Origin: Streptomyces brasiliensis
GTDB taxonomy: Bacteria; Actinomycetota; Actinomycetes; Streptomycetales; Streptomycetaceae
Direction: 5' to 3'
Assembly: GCF_014647875.1 (NCBI RefSeq)
Contig: NZ_BMQA01000001.1
Span: 310,001-374,000 of the forward strand
DNA: 64,000 nt
Below the pieces are notes generated by a model. It was not told the DNA's origin, did not search any database, and saw nothing but the letters and a program-made list of their open reading frames with translations. Made by a program: the position numbers and the translations under genes. Below, piece after piece: positions 1 through 10,253 of this stretch; position 1 is the first letter of the stretch; every line of letters starts with the position of its first letter.

Positions 1-15
1 TGGCTCGATCACCAC

Positions 16-39
16 GTCAAGATTAATTCCTAATTTATT
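16..39 (-). promoter_or_regulatory. AT-rich operator/-35 box, copy 1
   Basis: Read on the minus strand this is an AT-rich segment with the core AATAAATTAGGAAT followed directly by a TTGACG -35-like hexamer (positions 15-20). A near-identical 24-base segment lies upstream of the alpha-galactosidase gene at 2282-2305; only the three bases between GTCAAGA and the 14-base core differ in order. This copy overlaps the stop codon of that gene, so it probably serves the next minus-strand gene to the left, outside the window. The regulator is not known; the shape resembles half-sites of ROK-type sugar regulators, which is an inference. Confidence 0.5.
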
Positions 40-2176
40 TGAACTGGGTCAGGTGCACGGAGCCGTCGACCCCGCGGTACACGGCGTCGACCGAGCCGTC
101 CGGACCCGCCACCGCCCCGAGCGCACCGTCGAACGCGGCGCTGGGGAACTCCTGCCGCTTGCTCCACCACTGCCAGGCACCGTTCTCGTAGCGCTGCTGC
201 CAGAGGGTGTAGTCGCCGGCCCGTGCGTACAGCACCACGGCGTCGCCCACGGCGACCAGCGTCGGGCTGCCGCTCACGGTCCCGCCGAGCGAACTCCATT
301 CCGACCACTGGCCGGAGGTGTCGCGCGAGCGCGTCCACACGTCGTCGGCCGCGGTGCGCACGGCCACATGGATCCGCCCCCGCGCGTCGACCACGGCGGA
401 CGGCCTGCCGTACACCGTGCGCTCCCCCGGCGTGCCGAGCGACGACCAGCCGGACACCGGCCCGCGCTGCACGACGCTTCCGTCCGCGCCACGCGCGAAC
501 AGAGTCCAGTGCGCGGGGTCGGTGAAGGCCACCGACGGGGCGTCGGTCAGCTTTCCGCCGAGGTCCTGCCAGGCGCCCCAGCGTCCGTGCGTGAACACCC
601 GGCGGTACGCCCGCGAGTCGGCGCCGCGCACGAAGACGTCGATCCGGCCGCCGGCCGAGGCGTAGGCCGCGGGCTGGCCGAGGATCTTCCCGCCCGCCGG
701 TCCGCCCAGGTCCGTCGTCCGCGTCCGGGCGCCGTCCTCCGCGCGCTGCACGAGGGTGCCGCCGGGGCTGCGGAAGAACGTGGTGAGCGCATCGCCGGCG
801 CGGACGACCGCCGGGCTCGCCGAGGTGGGCGCGTGCAGGTCGGCGCCGGGCACGGCGTCCTCGCCGGTGAGCTTCAGGAACGCGGTGCCGTGCGCCGGGA
901 CGTCGACGGTGTACGACCCGGTGTGCGTGCCGCGGTCGGCGCGCGCCCTGAGGTCACGCACCTTGACGGCGCCGCCGAGGGCCACGTCCGAGAAGTTCAC
1001 GGTCCGCTCGACCGCCTGGTCCGAGCGGTTGAGCAGGACGACCGCGCGCTTGCCGTGCCCGGAGAGCACTTTGCTGTAGACGTCGCCCACCGAGTCGGTG
1101 GCCACCCGGACGCCCTGCACGGCGAGCGGGTCCTGGTCGACGGCGATGATCTCGGGGTTGCGCAGCGTCCGCAGCATCGAGTCGGACAGGGTGCGCGGGT
1201 CGGAGCCGAGGACGAGCGGGGAGGCCATCTCGGCCCACATCACGAACTGGGTGGTCGACTCCTCCTCCGTCAGCTCCAGCGTGCCGTCGGCCATGGGGCG
1301 CGTGGGGATGAGGTAGTCGGGGTCGTTGTAGTGGCCGGGACCCTGCGCCTCGGGATTCCAGGCGTTCGCGTCCATGTTCCGCAGCACGTTGGGCCACTGG
1401 CCGGGGCTCGGGGTGCCCCAGGCGATGTCGGTGCCGGTGCGCCAGGAGTCCGCGATCGTCGGGGCGTAGACGTACGTGTTGTGCGCGTCCTGCTCGGGGG
1501 TGTGCGGCAGACCCCAGTCGTCGGTGAGCGGGTTGCACAGGTTCAGCAGCATCTTGCGGCCGGACTTGGCGACCGCGTCGCTGAACTCCTTGAACGCCGG
1601 GCCGGGATCGAGCTTGGCGCCGATGCCGCACAGGAAGTCGACCTTGATCGCGTCGATCTTCCAGTCCGCGAACTGCTGGGCGTCCTCTGTGTAGTGGCCG
1701 CGGCTGCCCAGGCCGCAGCTCTTGCCGCCGTCGTAGGTGCCGGCGTCGGTGTAGATGCCGGCCCGCAGACCGCGCTGGTGAAGATAGGAGACGAGGGCCG
1801 GGATCCCGGACGGGAAGCGGTCCGGGTTGGCCGTCAAGTGCCCCTGTGCGTCACGGGGGTTGTCGGCCTGCCAGCCGCCGTCGAGCCACACGATGTCGTA
1901 TCCGCTGTCGCGCAGACCGCTGCTGACGAGCTTGTCCGCGACGGACCGCACTTCCTTCTCGGTGGGCGCACCGAGGCCGTAGTAGGTGTTCCAGCCCATG
2001 TAGGGCGTGGAGGCGAGGCCGCTGTCATAAAAGTCGGGCGCCCCCTGGTCCACGGCGGGGGCGGCCGTGGCGGCGGGGGCCGCCGTCGCGGCCAGGACCA
2101 CGGCGGTCGCGGTCGCGACGGCACCGCGGGTGAGCGCGCGGGACCGGGCGCTCCGGGTGGGTGGGAGTGAAGTCAC
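35..2176 (-). CDS. Secreted alpha-galactosidase (GH27) with C-terminal beta-propeller-like lectin region
   Basis: This 713-residue protein should hydrolyse terminal alpha-1,6-galactose from oligosaccharides or galactomannan outside the cell. The start is taken as GTG at 2176, preceded by GGAGAGG and followed by an arginine-rich, Ala-rich signal peptide (about residues 1-42); longer upstream ORF sequence lacks coding character. The GH27 barrel starts at the GWNTYYGLG motif. The nucleophile is the Asp of KVDFLCG (about D180) and the acid/base is the second Asp of NDPDY (about D287). A beta-sandwich domain follows to about residue 450. The last roughly 260 residues contain repeated G-x-D/R-x-W/F units typical of PLL/tachylectin-like propellers that bind sugar. 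It diverges from the GH2 gene at 2458. The AT-rich box and TTGACA at 2281-2286 likely form its promoter. Family and catalytic residues are clear; the exact galactoside is not. Confidence 0.93.
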   Translation of the reverse strand: MTSLPPTRSARSRALTRGAVATATAVVLAATAAPAATAAPAVDQGAPDFYDSGLASTPYMGWNTYYGLGAPTEKEVRSVADKLVSSGLRDSGYDIVWLDGGWQADNPRDAQGHLTANPDRFPSGIPALVSYLHQRGLRAGIYTDAGTYDGGKSCGLGSRGHYTEDAQQFADWKIDAIKVDFLCGIGAKLDPGPAFKEFSDAVAKSGRKMLLNLCNPLTDDWGLPHTPEQDAHNTYVYAPTIADSWRTGTDIAWGTPSPGQWPNVLRNMDANAWNPEAQGPGHYNDPDYLIPTRPMADGTLELTEEESTTQFVMWAEMASPLVLGSDPRTLSDSMLRTLRNPEIIAVDQDPLAVQGVRVATDSVGDVYSKVLSGHGKRAVVLLNRSDQAVERTVNFSDVALGGAVKVRDLRARADRGTHTGSYTVDVPAHGTAFLKLTGEDAVPGADLHAPTSASPAVVRAGDALTTFFRSPGGTLVQRAEDGARTRTTDLGGPAGGKILGQPAAYASAGGRIDVFVRGADSRAYRRVFTHGRWGAWQDLGGKLTDAPSVAFTDPAHWTLFARGADGSVVQRGPVSGWSSLGTPGERTVYGRPSAVVDARGRIHVAVRTAADDVWTRSRDTSGQWSEWSSLGGTVSGSPTLVAVGDAVVLYARAGDYTLWQQRYENGAWQWWSKRQEFPSAAFDGALGAVAGPDGSVDAVYRGVDGSVHLTQFK

Positions 2177-2281
2177 GTGCCTCTCCGAAGGGTTGGGAAG
2201 CAGGAGGAGACATGACGCGGCCACCCGGTGACGGGCGTCAACGGCGTCACGGCGAAGACTGTGGCGTGAGGCCGAAACGCT

Positions 2282-2305
2282 GTCAAGAATTATTCCTAAT
2301 TTATT
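2282..2305 (-). promoter_or_regulatory. AT-rich operator/-35 box, copy 2, upstream of alpha-galactosidase
   Basis: On the minus strand the core AATAAATTAGGAAT precedes TTGACA (plus positions 2281-2286), about 105 bases before the GTG start of the alpha-galactosidase. It is the second copy of the box at 16-39. Conservation of an AT-rich core touching the -35 hexamer in both places, in otherwise GC-rich DNA, supports a regulator binding site that controls both this gene and its left neighbour. Confidence 0.5.
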
Positions 2306-2365
2306 GAGAGAGCCTGCCCTTCCTTCCCGGGACCTTGACAGTCCCGGCCGCGCGGTGCAGTGTTC

Positions 2366-2400
2366 GGCAACGTTGTCAAAGGGGCCTGGCAACGTTGTCA
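2366..2400 (+). promoter_or_regulatory. Twin LacI-family operators upstream of the GH2 gene
   Basis: The 13-mer GGCAACGTTGTCA occurs at 2366-2378 and again at 2388-2400, 22 bases apart, i.e. about two helical turns. Each is a near-perfect dyad around the central CG, the form known for LacI/GalR-family operators in actinomycetes. The pair lies 58-92 bases before the GH2 start at 2458. The cognate regulator is not in the window. Confidence 0.65.
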
Positions 2401-2457
2401 CCCCTTGGTCCAGGCCACCCCCGTTCATGCACATTCCCTGATCGGAGCCCGCCGCTC

Positions 2458-5400
2458 ATGTCGGATCAGACCTCTCAGCCCTCTCGTCGGACCCTGCTGT
2501 CCGCCGGCTCCACCCTTCTCGCGGGCTTCGGGCTCGGCATGACACTGCCGGGCCCGGCCGCCGTGGCGGATTCCGGACAGGCCCGGCAGCCGTCGCGGGG
2601 CGAACTCGCCGCGTACCGCCCGGTCGCGGTGTCGTCCACCGACTACGCGCCCACACCGGCCGAGTTCGCCGTCGACGGCCTCGGCCTGGTCGGCGTGCGC
2701 GGCACGGGATGGCGTGCGGCGGACGGTGATCCGCAGTGGATTTCGGTCGACCTGCAGGCGCTGTGCGAGGTCGAGTCGGTGCGGCTGGTCTTCGAGGCCA
2801 CCGCGGACGACCCGCCGTTCCACGACTCGCCGAGCGGCAGCCCGCGCGACAACACCACCGGCCAGGAGGTCCTGTCCAGTTGCGCGGTCGACTTCGTCGT
2901 GGAGACCTCGCGCGACAACACGTCCTGGACGAGCGTGTACGCCACCGACTCGGGCAAGGGCGGGGTCGTCGAGATCACGCCGCCGAAGGCCGTAACGGCC
3001 CGCTGGGTGCGGCTGACCGTGCGCAAGCGCTCCAACTCCAATCCGCTGGGTCTCAACGGCTTCCAGGTCTACGGCACCTCGCCCACCACGCGCCCGCACG
3101 CCACGGGCTGGACCGACTGGGGCACGCACGACACCGACGCCCCCGCGCTCCACGTGGCCGCCGACGGCACGGTCCCGCTGGAGTCCGGCTGGGACCTGAC
3201 GATGGACGACTGGGCGGACGGCGACGGCTCCGCGCTGTCCGAGCCTGCCGTGGACACGAGCCGTTGGCTGCCCGCCACGGTGCCCGGCACGGTCCTGACC
3301 TCGCTCGTGGACCAGGGGCACCTGCCGGACCCGGTCGCCGCCTTCAACAACCTCCATGTGCCGGAGGCCCTGTCCCGGCACTCCTGGTGGTACCGGCGGC
3401 AGTTCCGGCTGCCGAAGGGCCTGCGCGCCGGTGCCGGACGCCATGTCTGGCTGGAGTTCGACGGGGTCAACCACCACGCCGACGTCTGGCTCAACGGCCG
3501 TGAGGCGGGCGGTCTCACCTTCCCGTACGCGCGCACCGCGCTCGACGTCACCGAACTGCTGGCGGACGGTGAGCAGGCGCTCGCGGTGAAGATCACCCCG
3601 ATGCCGTTCCCGGGCAGCCCCACCGACAAGGGCCCGGCGGGTCTGGCGTTCGTGGACGCCGGAGCGAACATGATGAACCGCAACTCGCCCACATACCTTG
3701 CCGCTTCGGGCTGGGACTGGATGCCGGCCGTCCGGGACCGGGCCGCCGGCATCTGGAACCACGTCCGGCTGCGCTCGACGGGCGCGGCGGTCCTCGGTGA
3801 CCCACGGGTCGACACCCGGCTGCCCGACCTGCCGGACACCGGCACGGCCGAGCTGACCGTCGTGGTCCCGGTGCGCAACGCCGACGCCGACGACCGGCGC
3901 GTCACCGTCACCGCCGCCTTCGACGGCGTACGGGTGAGCCGCTCGGTGACCGTGCCCGGCGGCGAGACGGCCGACGTGGTCCTCTCCCCCGCCGACTACT
4001 CCCAGCTCCGGGTGAAGAACCCGAAGTTGTGGTGGCCCAACGGCTACGGCGAGCAGCATCTGCACGATCTCACGCTCACCGCCTCGGTCGGCGGCGCGGA
4101 GAGTGACCGGCGCACGGCCCGGTTCGGCATACGGCAGTTCGGCTACGAGTACGACGTACCCCTGACCTTCCAGTCCGGCAGCGACGCCTACGCCCAGACC
4201 GTCGACTTCGCCCGTACCAAGGCCCGTTACGTCCGAGTGCGGTGCCTGACGCGGGCCACTGGCTGGGGCTCGTCGATGTGGAGCCTCTCGGTCGCCGACA
4301 GCACCGCGCCCGACACGGACCTCGCCCTGCACAGGACGGCCACCTCGTCCTCGGTGGACGACGCGGCGAACCAGCCCGGCGACGCCACCGACGGCGACCC
4401 GAAGACGCGCTGGTCGTCGTCGTTCGAGGACGACCAGTGGATCCAGGTCGACCTGGAGTCGGCGCTCTCCTTCGACCGCGTCGTCATCACCTGGGAGCAG
4501 GCGTACGCCAAGACGTTCGCGATCGAGGTCTCGGCCGACGGCAACCAGTGGACCGAGGCGGCCTCGGTCGACAACACGGCCGCCCCGCTGCCGTTCCGGA
4601 CGGCGGGCGCGGCGAGCCTGCAGAGCGTGGAGTTCGACGCGGCGACGGCGCGCTGGGTGCGGGTCCTGTGCCGTACGCGGGCGACCGGTTGGGGCTCGTC
4701 GATGTGGAGCCTGTCGGTCGTCGACAGCGCCTCGCCCGGCAGCGATCTGGCGCTGCGCAAGCAGGTGGACGCGTCGTCGGAGGCGGACGGCAGCCATGCC
4801 GCCGACGCGGTGGACGGGAACGCCAACACCCGCTGGACGTCGGCGTACGAGGACGACCAGTGGATCCGGGTCGACCTGGGCTCGTCGGCGCGCTTCGACC
4901 GGGTGGTGATCCTCTGGGAGCAGGCGTACGCGAAGACGTTCACCGTCCAGGTCTCCGACAACGGCGACGACTGGACGGACGTGAAGTCCGTGGACAACTC
5001 GACCGTGCCGCTCAAGATCAGCGTCAACGGGGTGCGGGTGTTCTGCCGGGGCGGCAACTGGGGCTGGGACGAACTGCTGCGCCGGATGTCACCGGAGCGC
5101 ATGGACGCGGCCGTGCGGATGCACCGCGACATGAACTTCACCATGATCCGCAACTGGCTCGGAACCATCAACCGCTAGGAGTTCTACGCCAGTTGCGACG
5201 AGCACGGCATCCTGGTGTGGAACGACTTCCCCAACGCGTGGGCGATGGACCCGCCGGACCACGAGGCGTTCCTGAGCATCGCGCAGGACACGGTGCGCCG
5301 TTACCGCGGTCACCCGAGCATCGTGGTCTGGTGCGGCGCCAACGAGGGCAACCCGCCTGGACCGGTGGACGACGGCATGCGCGCCGCCGTCCGCGCGGAG

Positions 5401-6525
5401 GCGCCGGACCTGCTGTACCAGAACAACTCGGCGGCCGGCATCGTCTCCGGCGGCGGCCCCTACGGCTGGGTCGAGCCGGACCGCTACTTCTCCGCGTCCA
5501 CGTACGGCAGCGGCAACTTCGGCTTCCACACCGAGATCGGCATGCCGGTGGTGTCGACGGCGGAGACGCTGCGCCGGATGGTGGGCGACGAGCCGGAGTG
5601 GCCGATCGGCGGCGCCTGGTACTACCACGACTGGAGCACGCGCGGGAACCAGGCCCCCCAGAACTACCGTGCCGCCGTCGAGTCCCGCCTGGACACCTCG
5701 AAGGACCTCGACGACTTCGCCCGCAAGGCGCAGTTCGTCAACTACGAGAACTTCAGGGCCATGTTCGAGGCGTGGAACGCCCGCCTCTGGCAGGACGCGA
5801 GCGGGCTGCTGCTGTGGATGTCGCATCCCGCCTGGTACAGCACGGTGTGGCAGACGTACGACTACGACTTCGACGTCAACGGCGCCTACTACGGCGCCCG
5901 CAAGGCGGGCGAGCAGGTCCACGTCCAGACGGGGCCCGAGGACGGCCGGGTGATCGCGGTCAACCACACCCCGGACCGGATCGCGGGTGCCACGGTCTCC
6001 GCCCGGTACTACGACGTCTCCGGGCGCCAAGTCGCCCCGGAGCAGCGGCAGAAGCTCGACCTCGCGCCCTCCGCGACCACGGAGGCGTTCACCGCGGGCT
6101 GGACGGACGCACTGCCGGACTTCCATCTCCTGCGGCTACGGCTCACCGACGCACGCGGCGCGCTGCTGTCGGAGAACACGTACTGGCGCTACCGCGACCC
6201 GTACGCCATGCAGGCGCTGAACAAGGCCCAGCAGACCCGGGTGTCCGTGGACATCACGGACACGGACGGCACGGGTTCGCGGCACGAGCTGACCGCGCGG
6301 GTCACCAACCGGGGTTCGTCGGTCGCCGCGATGGTGCGGCTCTCGCTCCTCGACGCGAAGACCGGAGACCGGGTGCTGCCCACGCTCTACAGCGACAACT
6401 ACCTGTGGCTGCTGCCGGGTGAGTCGCGGACCGTGACGGCGTCCTGGCCGGCCGGGGCCCTCGCCTCCCGCCCGAAGCTCCGGCTGGAGGGCTACAACGT
6501 GCCGAGGGCGACCGCGCAGGGCTGA
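2458..6525 (+). pseudogene. GH2 exo-beta-glucosaminidase/mannosidase-like enzyme, interrupted by an amber codon
   Basis: The intact reading frame would encode 1355 residues. It opens with a twin-arginine signal (SRRTLLSAGS), then an F5/8-type-C (discoidin) sugar-binding region, the GH2 sugar-binding fold, the GH2 Ig-like domain ending near FGIRQFGYEY, two tandem discoidin-like repeats (from about residues 589 and 731), the TIM barrel (starts GGNWGWDELL) and C-terminal beta domains. Codon 907 (5176-5178) is TAG; the same frame continues without shift as EFYASCDEHGILVWNDF, which is typical of the family. The acid/base Glu in GANEG (about 963) and the nucleophile in FHTEIG (about 1026) both lie after the stop, so the truncated product cannot be active. 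Homologues act on chitosan-type beta-glucosaminides or mannosides. A GTG at 5215 could restart only a fragment. A base-calling error (GAG or CAG to TAG) cannot be excluded. Confidence 0.85.
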
Positions 6526-6546
6526 CACCGGCCGGCCCTGTGAACT

Positions 6547-6580
6547 GCGGCCGGGCCCTTCCTCCCCGGGGCCCGGCCGC
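6547..6580. terminator. Bidirectional terminator between GH2 and pgm
   Basis: A 12-bp perfect inverted repeat (GCGGCCGGGCCC and its complement) with a 10-base loop lies between two convergent genes, seven bases before the pgm stop codon. Confidence 0.75.
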
Positions 6581-6586
6581 CGCGCC

Positions 6587-8227
<1,641 letters not shown>

Positions 8228-8329
8228 GGGTCCGCTCCTCCACATCGGTTGATCCGTCGCTCGACGTCTCATCTTTCCCCGACACGGACCCGCCGCGCGA
8301 GTGCGCCCTGAGGCCGAGCGCGGCGGTGT

Positions 8330-8795
8330 CAGTCCGTTGCGTCTCCGTGTCGGTCGTCGTGAGGTGTTCGAGCACTTCGACCAGTTCCTGGCAGGCCTGC
8401 TCCACGGACATACGGGTGTTGCGCTGTTCGTTGATCACCGACGCCAGGAGCAGGGCGGTCAGGGCCATCGTCCCGTTGAAGGCCTGGAGCTTGACCATCA
8501 CCTGGACATCGGTCAGCCCCTTGAACGGACCGAAGCGCTCCACAGCGGCCGGCGTGGTGGTCACGGACGCGAACAGGGCACACAGCATGCTGCCCGCAAG
8601 CGGGAAGCGCAGGGCGCCCGGATCAGCAGCGGGTGGACGAGGAAGAGCAGGCCGTGGGAGCATTCCGCGCTGCAGCGCGACGGCCGGCTCGACCTGGGAA
8701 CGCTGCAGCTCGGCGCGCTCGCGTGCCTGGGCGGTGAGCGACCGGAGTCTGGCCAGCAGCTCGTCGCCGTCGTCCACTGCGCGCTTGCGGGGCAT
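8330..8795 (-). pseudogene. Remnant of a SpoIIE-phosphatase/MASE1-type sensor
   Basis: The frame starting at 8795 first reads like the linker helix before a SpoIIE/PP2C domain ([20 protein letters not shown] through ALQRGMLP). It then switches to what looks like the end of a MASE1 membrane sensor ([20 protein letters not shown] followed by a coiled-coil helix to LEHLTTTD). No phosphatase domain follows: the frame runs on over pgm in another phase with no coding character. This seems to be a relic of one or two regulators joined by deletion. Similarity is by eye only; an alternative is a short chimeric membrane protein, but no clean start and stop support that. Confidence 0.5.
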
Positions 8796-8861
8796 CGATC
8801 ACTCCGTCGGGGCGGCGCCCATTCGTGACAAACCCCCCATATTCCGCCTTCGGCCGATCAT

Positions 8862-9210
8862 AACGACTCCGGCACCTGGCCTGCAGCGACGCCTTCCAGC
8901 CGGACTTCCGCCCGCGCGAGGATCCCGGCGGACGAATACCCGTACCGGATGCCCGTGGTCGGCCGCGGCAGGACCGGCCGGGACGCCACCGGCGGTGCCT
9001 GCTCCTCCCTCACTCCGAGGACGGCGGGGGCGCGGTGCTCGACAAGTGGCCGATCGTGCCCAAGGAGCAGCACCTCCACAAGGGCGCGTGCCGCGGGGTC
9101 CGGTACTCGGACAAGGGCTTCGGGTACGTGGTCCTGAACGTCGACGGCGTCAAAGCGCACGTCGTCGCCACGCACGCGCAGTCCCGGGGGTGGTTCCGGC
9201 CCGCTCGGGG
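8862..9210 (+). pseudogene. Fragment of a secreted sphingomyelinase-like phosphodiesterase
   Basis: Two overlapping frames together recall the exonuclease-endonuclease-phosphatase fold of bacterial sphingomyelinases. One frame (about 8920-9010) reads [20 protein letters not shown]. The next frame (about 9017-9195) reads [14 protein letters not shown], then [12 protein letters not shown] and HVVATHAQS, which match successive strands of the family, including the THAQS segment. The frame change, the absence of a signal peptide and the missing N- and C-terminal halves (family members are about 330 residues) show a decayed gene. It lies between another relic and the cyclophilin gene, so this kilobase is a small graveyard. 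Similarity is judged by eye. Confidence 0.6.
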
Positions 9211-9300
9211 TACCTCACCCGGGCGATGTCGTTCGGTCCGCCGGCCGCCCGGAAGGGGTGGTTTCGGCGGGTCCGGCCGACAGGCGATAGGTTGATCGGC

Positions 9301-9792
9301 ATGAGCGACAACGTCTACTTCGACATCACCATCAACGACGAGCCGGCCGGCCGTATCGTGTTCCGACTCTTCGACGACGTGGTGCCCCGGACCACGAAGA
9401 ACTTCCGGGAGCTGGCCACCGGCCAGCACGGTTACGGGTACGCCGGTTCCGCCTTCCACCGGGTCATCCCCCAGTTCATGCTGCAGGGCGGCGACTTCAC
9501 CGCAGGTAACGGCACCGGCGGCAAGAGCATCTACGGCGAGAAGTTCGCAGACGAGAACTTCCAGCTGAAGCACGACCGTCCGTACCTGCTGAGCATGGCG
9601 AACGCGGGCCCGAACACCAACGGCTCGCAGTTCTTCATCACCACGATCGTGACCGACTGGCTGGACGGCAAGCACGTCGTCTTCGGCGAGGTCGTGGAGG
9701 GCAAGGAGATCGTCGACAAGATCGAGACCCTCGGCAGCCAGAGCGGCAGGCCCAAGGCGACGGTCAAGATCAACGAGAGCGGCACGGTCTGA
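9301..9792 (+). CDS. ppiA: Peptidyl-prolyl cis-trans isomerase, cyclophilin type
   Basis: A 163-residue cytoplasmic cyclophilin that catalyses proline isomerisation during protein folding. The complete single domain is visible: NFRELATG, the active-site arginine in [15 protein letters not shown], then [15 protein letters not shown] and the cyclosporin-binding tryptophan and histidine region [13 protein letters not shown]. The ATG at 9301 gives the standard length and N-terminus; upstream in-frame sequence belongs to the sphingomyelinase relic. It is followed by a strong hairpin at 9816-9852, so it is monocistronic. Highly confident family call. Confidence 0.97.
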   Translation: MSDNVYFDITINDEPAGRIVFRLFDDVVPRTTKNFRELATGQHGYGYAGSAFHRVIPQFMLQGGDFTAGNGTGGKSIYGEKFADENFQLKHDRPYLLSMANAGPNTNGSQFFITTIVTDWLDGKHVVFGEVVEGKEIVDKIETLGSQSGRPKATVKINESGTV

Positions 9793-9815
9793 CGCGACCG
9801 CGCGACGCGGAAACA

Positions 9816-9852
9816 GCGAGGGAGGACGGGGCGGCGCCCCGTCCTCCCTCGC
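9816..9852. terminator. Bidirectional terminator between cyclophilin and rpmJ
   Basis: A 17-bp perfect inverted repeat with a 3-base loop lies between the stop codons of the convergent cyclophilin and L36 genes. Confidence 0.85.
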
Positions 9853-9877
9853 CGCAGTTGTGCAACCGTGCTCCGTA

Positions 9878-10000
9878 TCAGCCCTGGCGGGCCTTGAAGC
9901 GCGGGTTCTTCTTGTTCAGCACGTACGTGACGCCACGGCGGCGCACCACCTGCGCGCCGGGCACCGACTTCAGCGAACGCAGGGACTTGCGGACCTTCAC
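9878..10000 (-). CDS. rpmJ: Ribosomal protein L36, zinc-independent paralogue
   Basis: A 40-residue basic protein, [16 protein letters not shown] through [12 protein letters not shown], with the L36 length and fold signature. It has no cysteine, so it is the 'C-minus' form that does not bind zinc. Actinomycetes often carry such a copy in addition to the zinc-ribbon L36 in the main ribosomal operon and express it under zinc limitation through Zur. The start is GTG at 10000, with GAGGAGG about 10 bases upstream. I did not find a convincing Zur box, so zinc control is inferred from the family. It stands alone, away from other ribosomal genes. Confidence 0.9.
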   Translation of the reverse strand: MKVRKSLRSLKSVPGAQVVRRRGVTYVLNKKNPRFKARQG

Positions 10001-10152
10001 GTCTCCGTCCTCCTCTTGCTCGGTGCGGCCGGCAGCCCTTCCCTCGCGCCACGATTGTTCTGCGCATGCCAGCCACTGAATGCGACAACAGCGACACCCG
10101 TCCCCGCATTCCCGCTCCTCGCCCGGCCTCGACCCGGGCAAAGAAATCGTAT

Positions 10153-10186
10153 GGTCTAGTCCAAAGAGTCATTTGGACTAGACCAA
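10153..10186 (+). promoter_or_regulatory. DasR operator pair upstream of chitinase
   Basis: TGGTCTAGTCCA (10153-10164) and TGGACTAGACCA (10175-10186) are exact reverse complements and, with flanking AAA/TTT, form a 14-bp inverted repeat around a 6-base spacer. Each matches the DasR responsive element and the 12-bp repeats known from Streptomyces chitinase promoters (TGGTC[CT]AGACCT). They lie 68-101 bases before the chitinase start, so repression by DasR with induction by glucosamine 6-phosphate is expected. Confidence 0.85.
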
Positions 10187-10253
10187 TCTATTGACGTGCA
10201 CGCAACAGCTCCCGGAGGCTGGGGCGACTCCCCACCCCATCTGGAGGCCGGCA

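Noticed and set aside
53..2170. A 705-codon plus-strand open frame opposite the alpha-galactosidase
   Set aside because: It is antisense to a clear GH27 gene. Its composition (Arg, Gly, Val, His) is typical of high-GC shadow frames and it has no domain.
4242..6422. A 726-codon plus-strand frame across the amber codon of the GH2 gene
   Set aside because: It is the +1 shadow of the GH2 frame, Arg/Gly/Pro-rich and without motifs. The true continuation is in the original frame.
5215..6525. Independent 436-codon glycosidase gene starting at GTG 5215
   Set aside because: It lacks the sugar-binding domains and half of the barrel, has no ribosome site, and is in the same frame as the preceding GH2 part; it is the tail of the interrupted gene.
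10030..10110. Zur box before the zinc-free L36 gene
   Set aside because: Only a partial TGTTGTCGCATTCA-like half was seen. It does not match the Zur consensus well enough to annotate.
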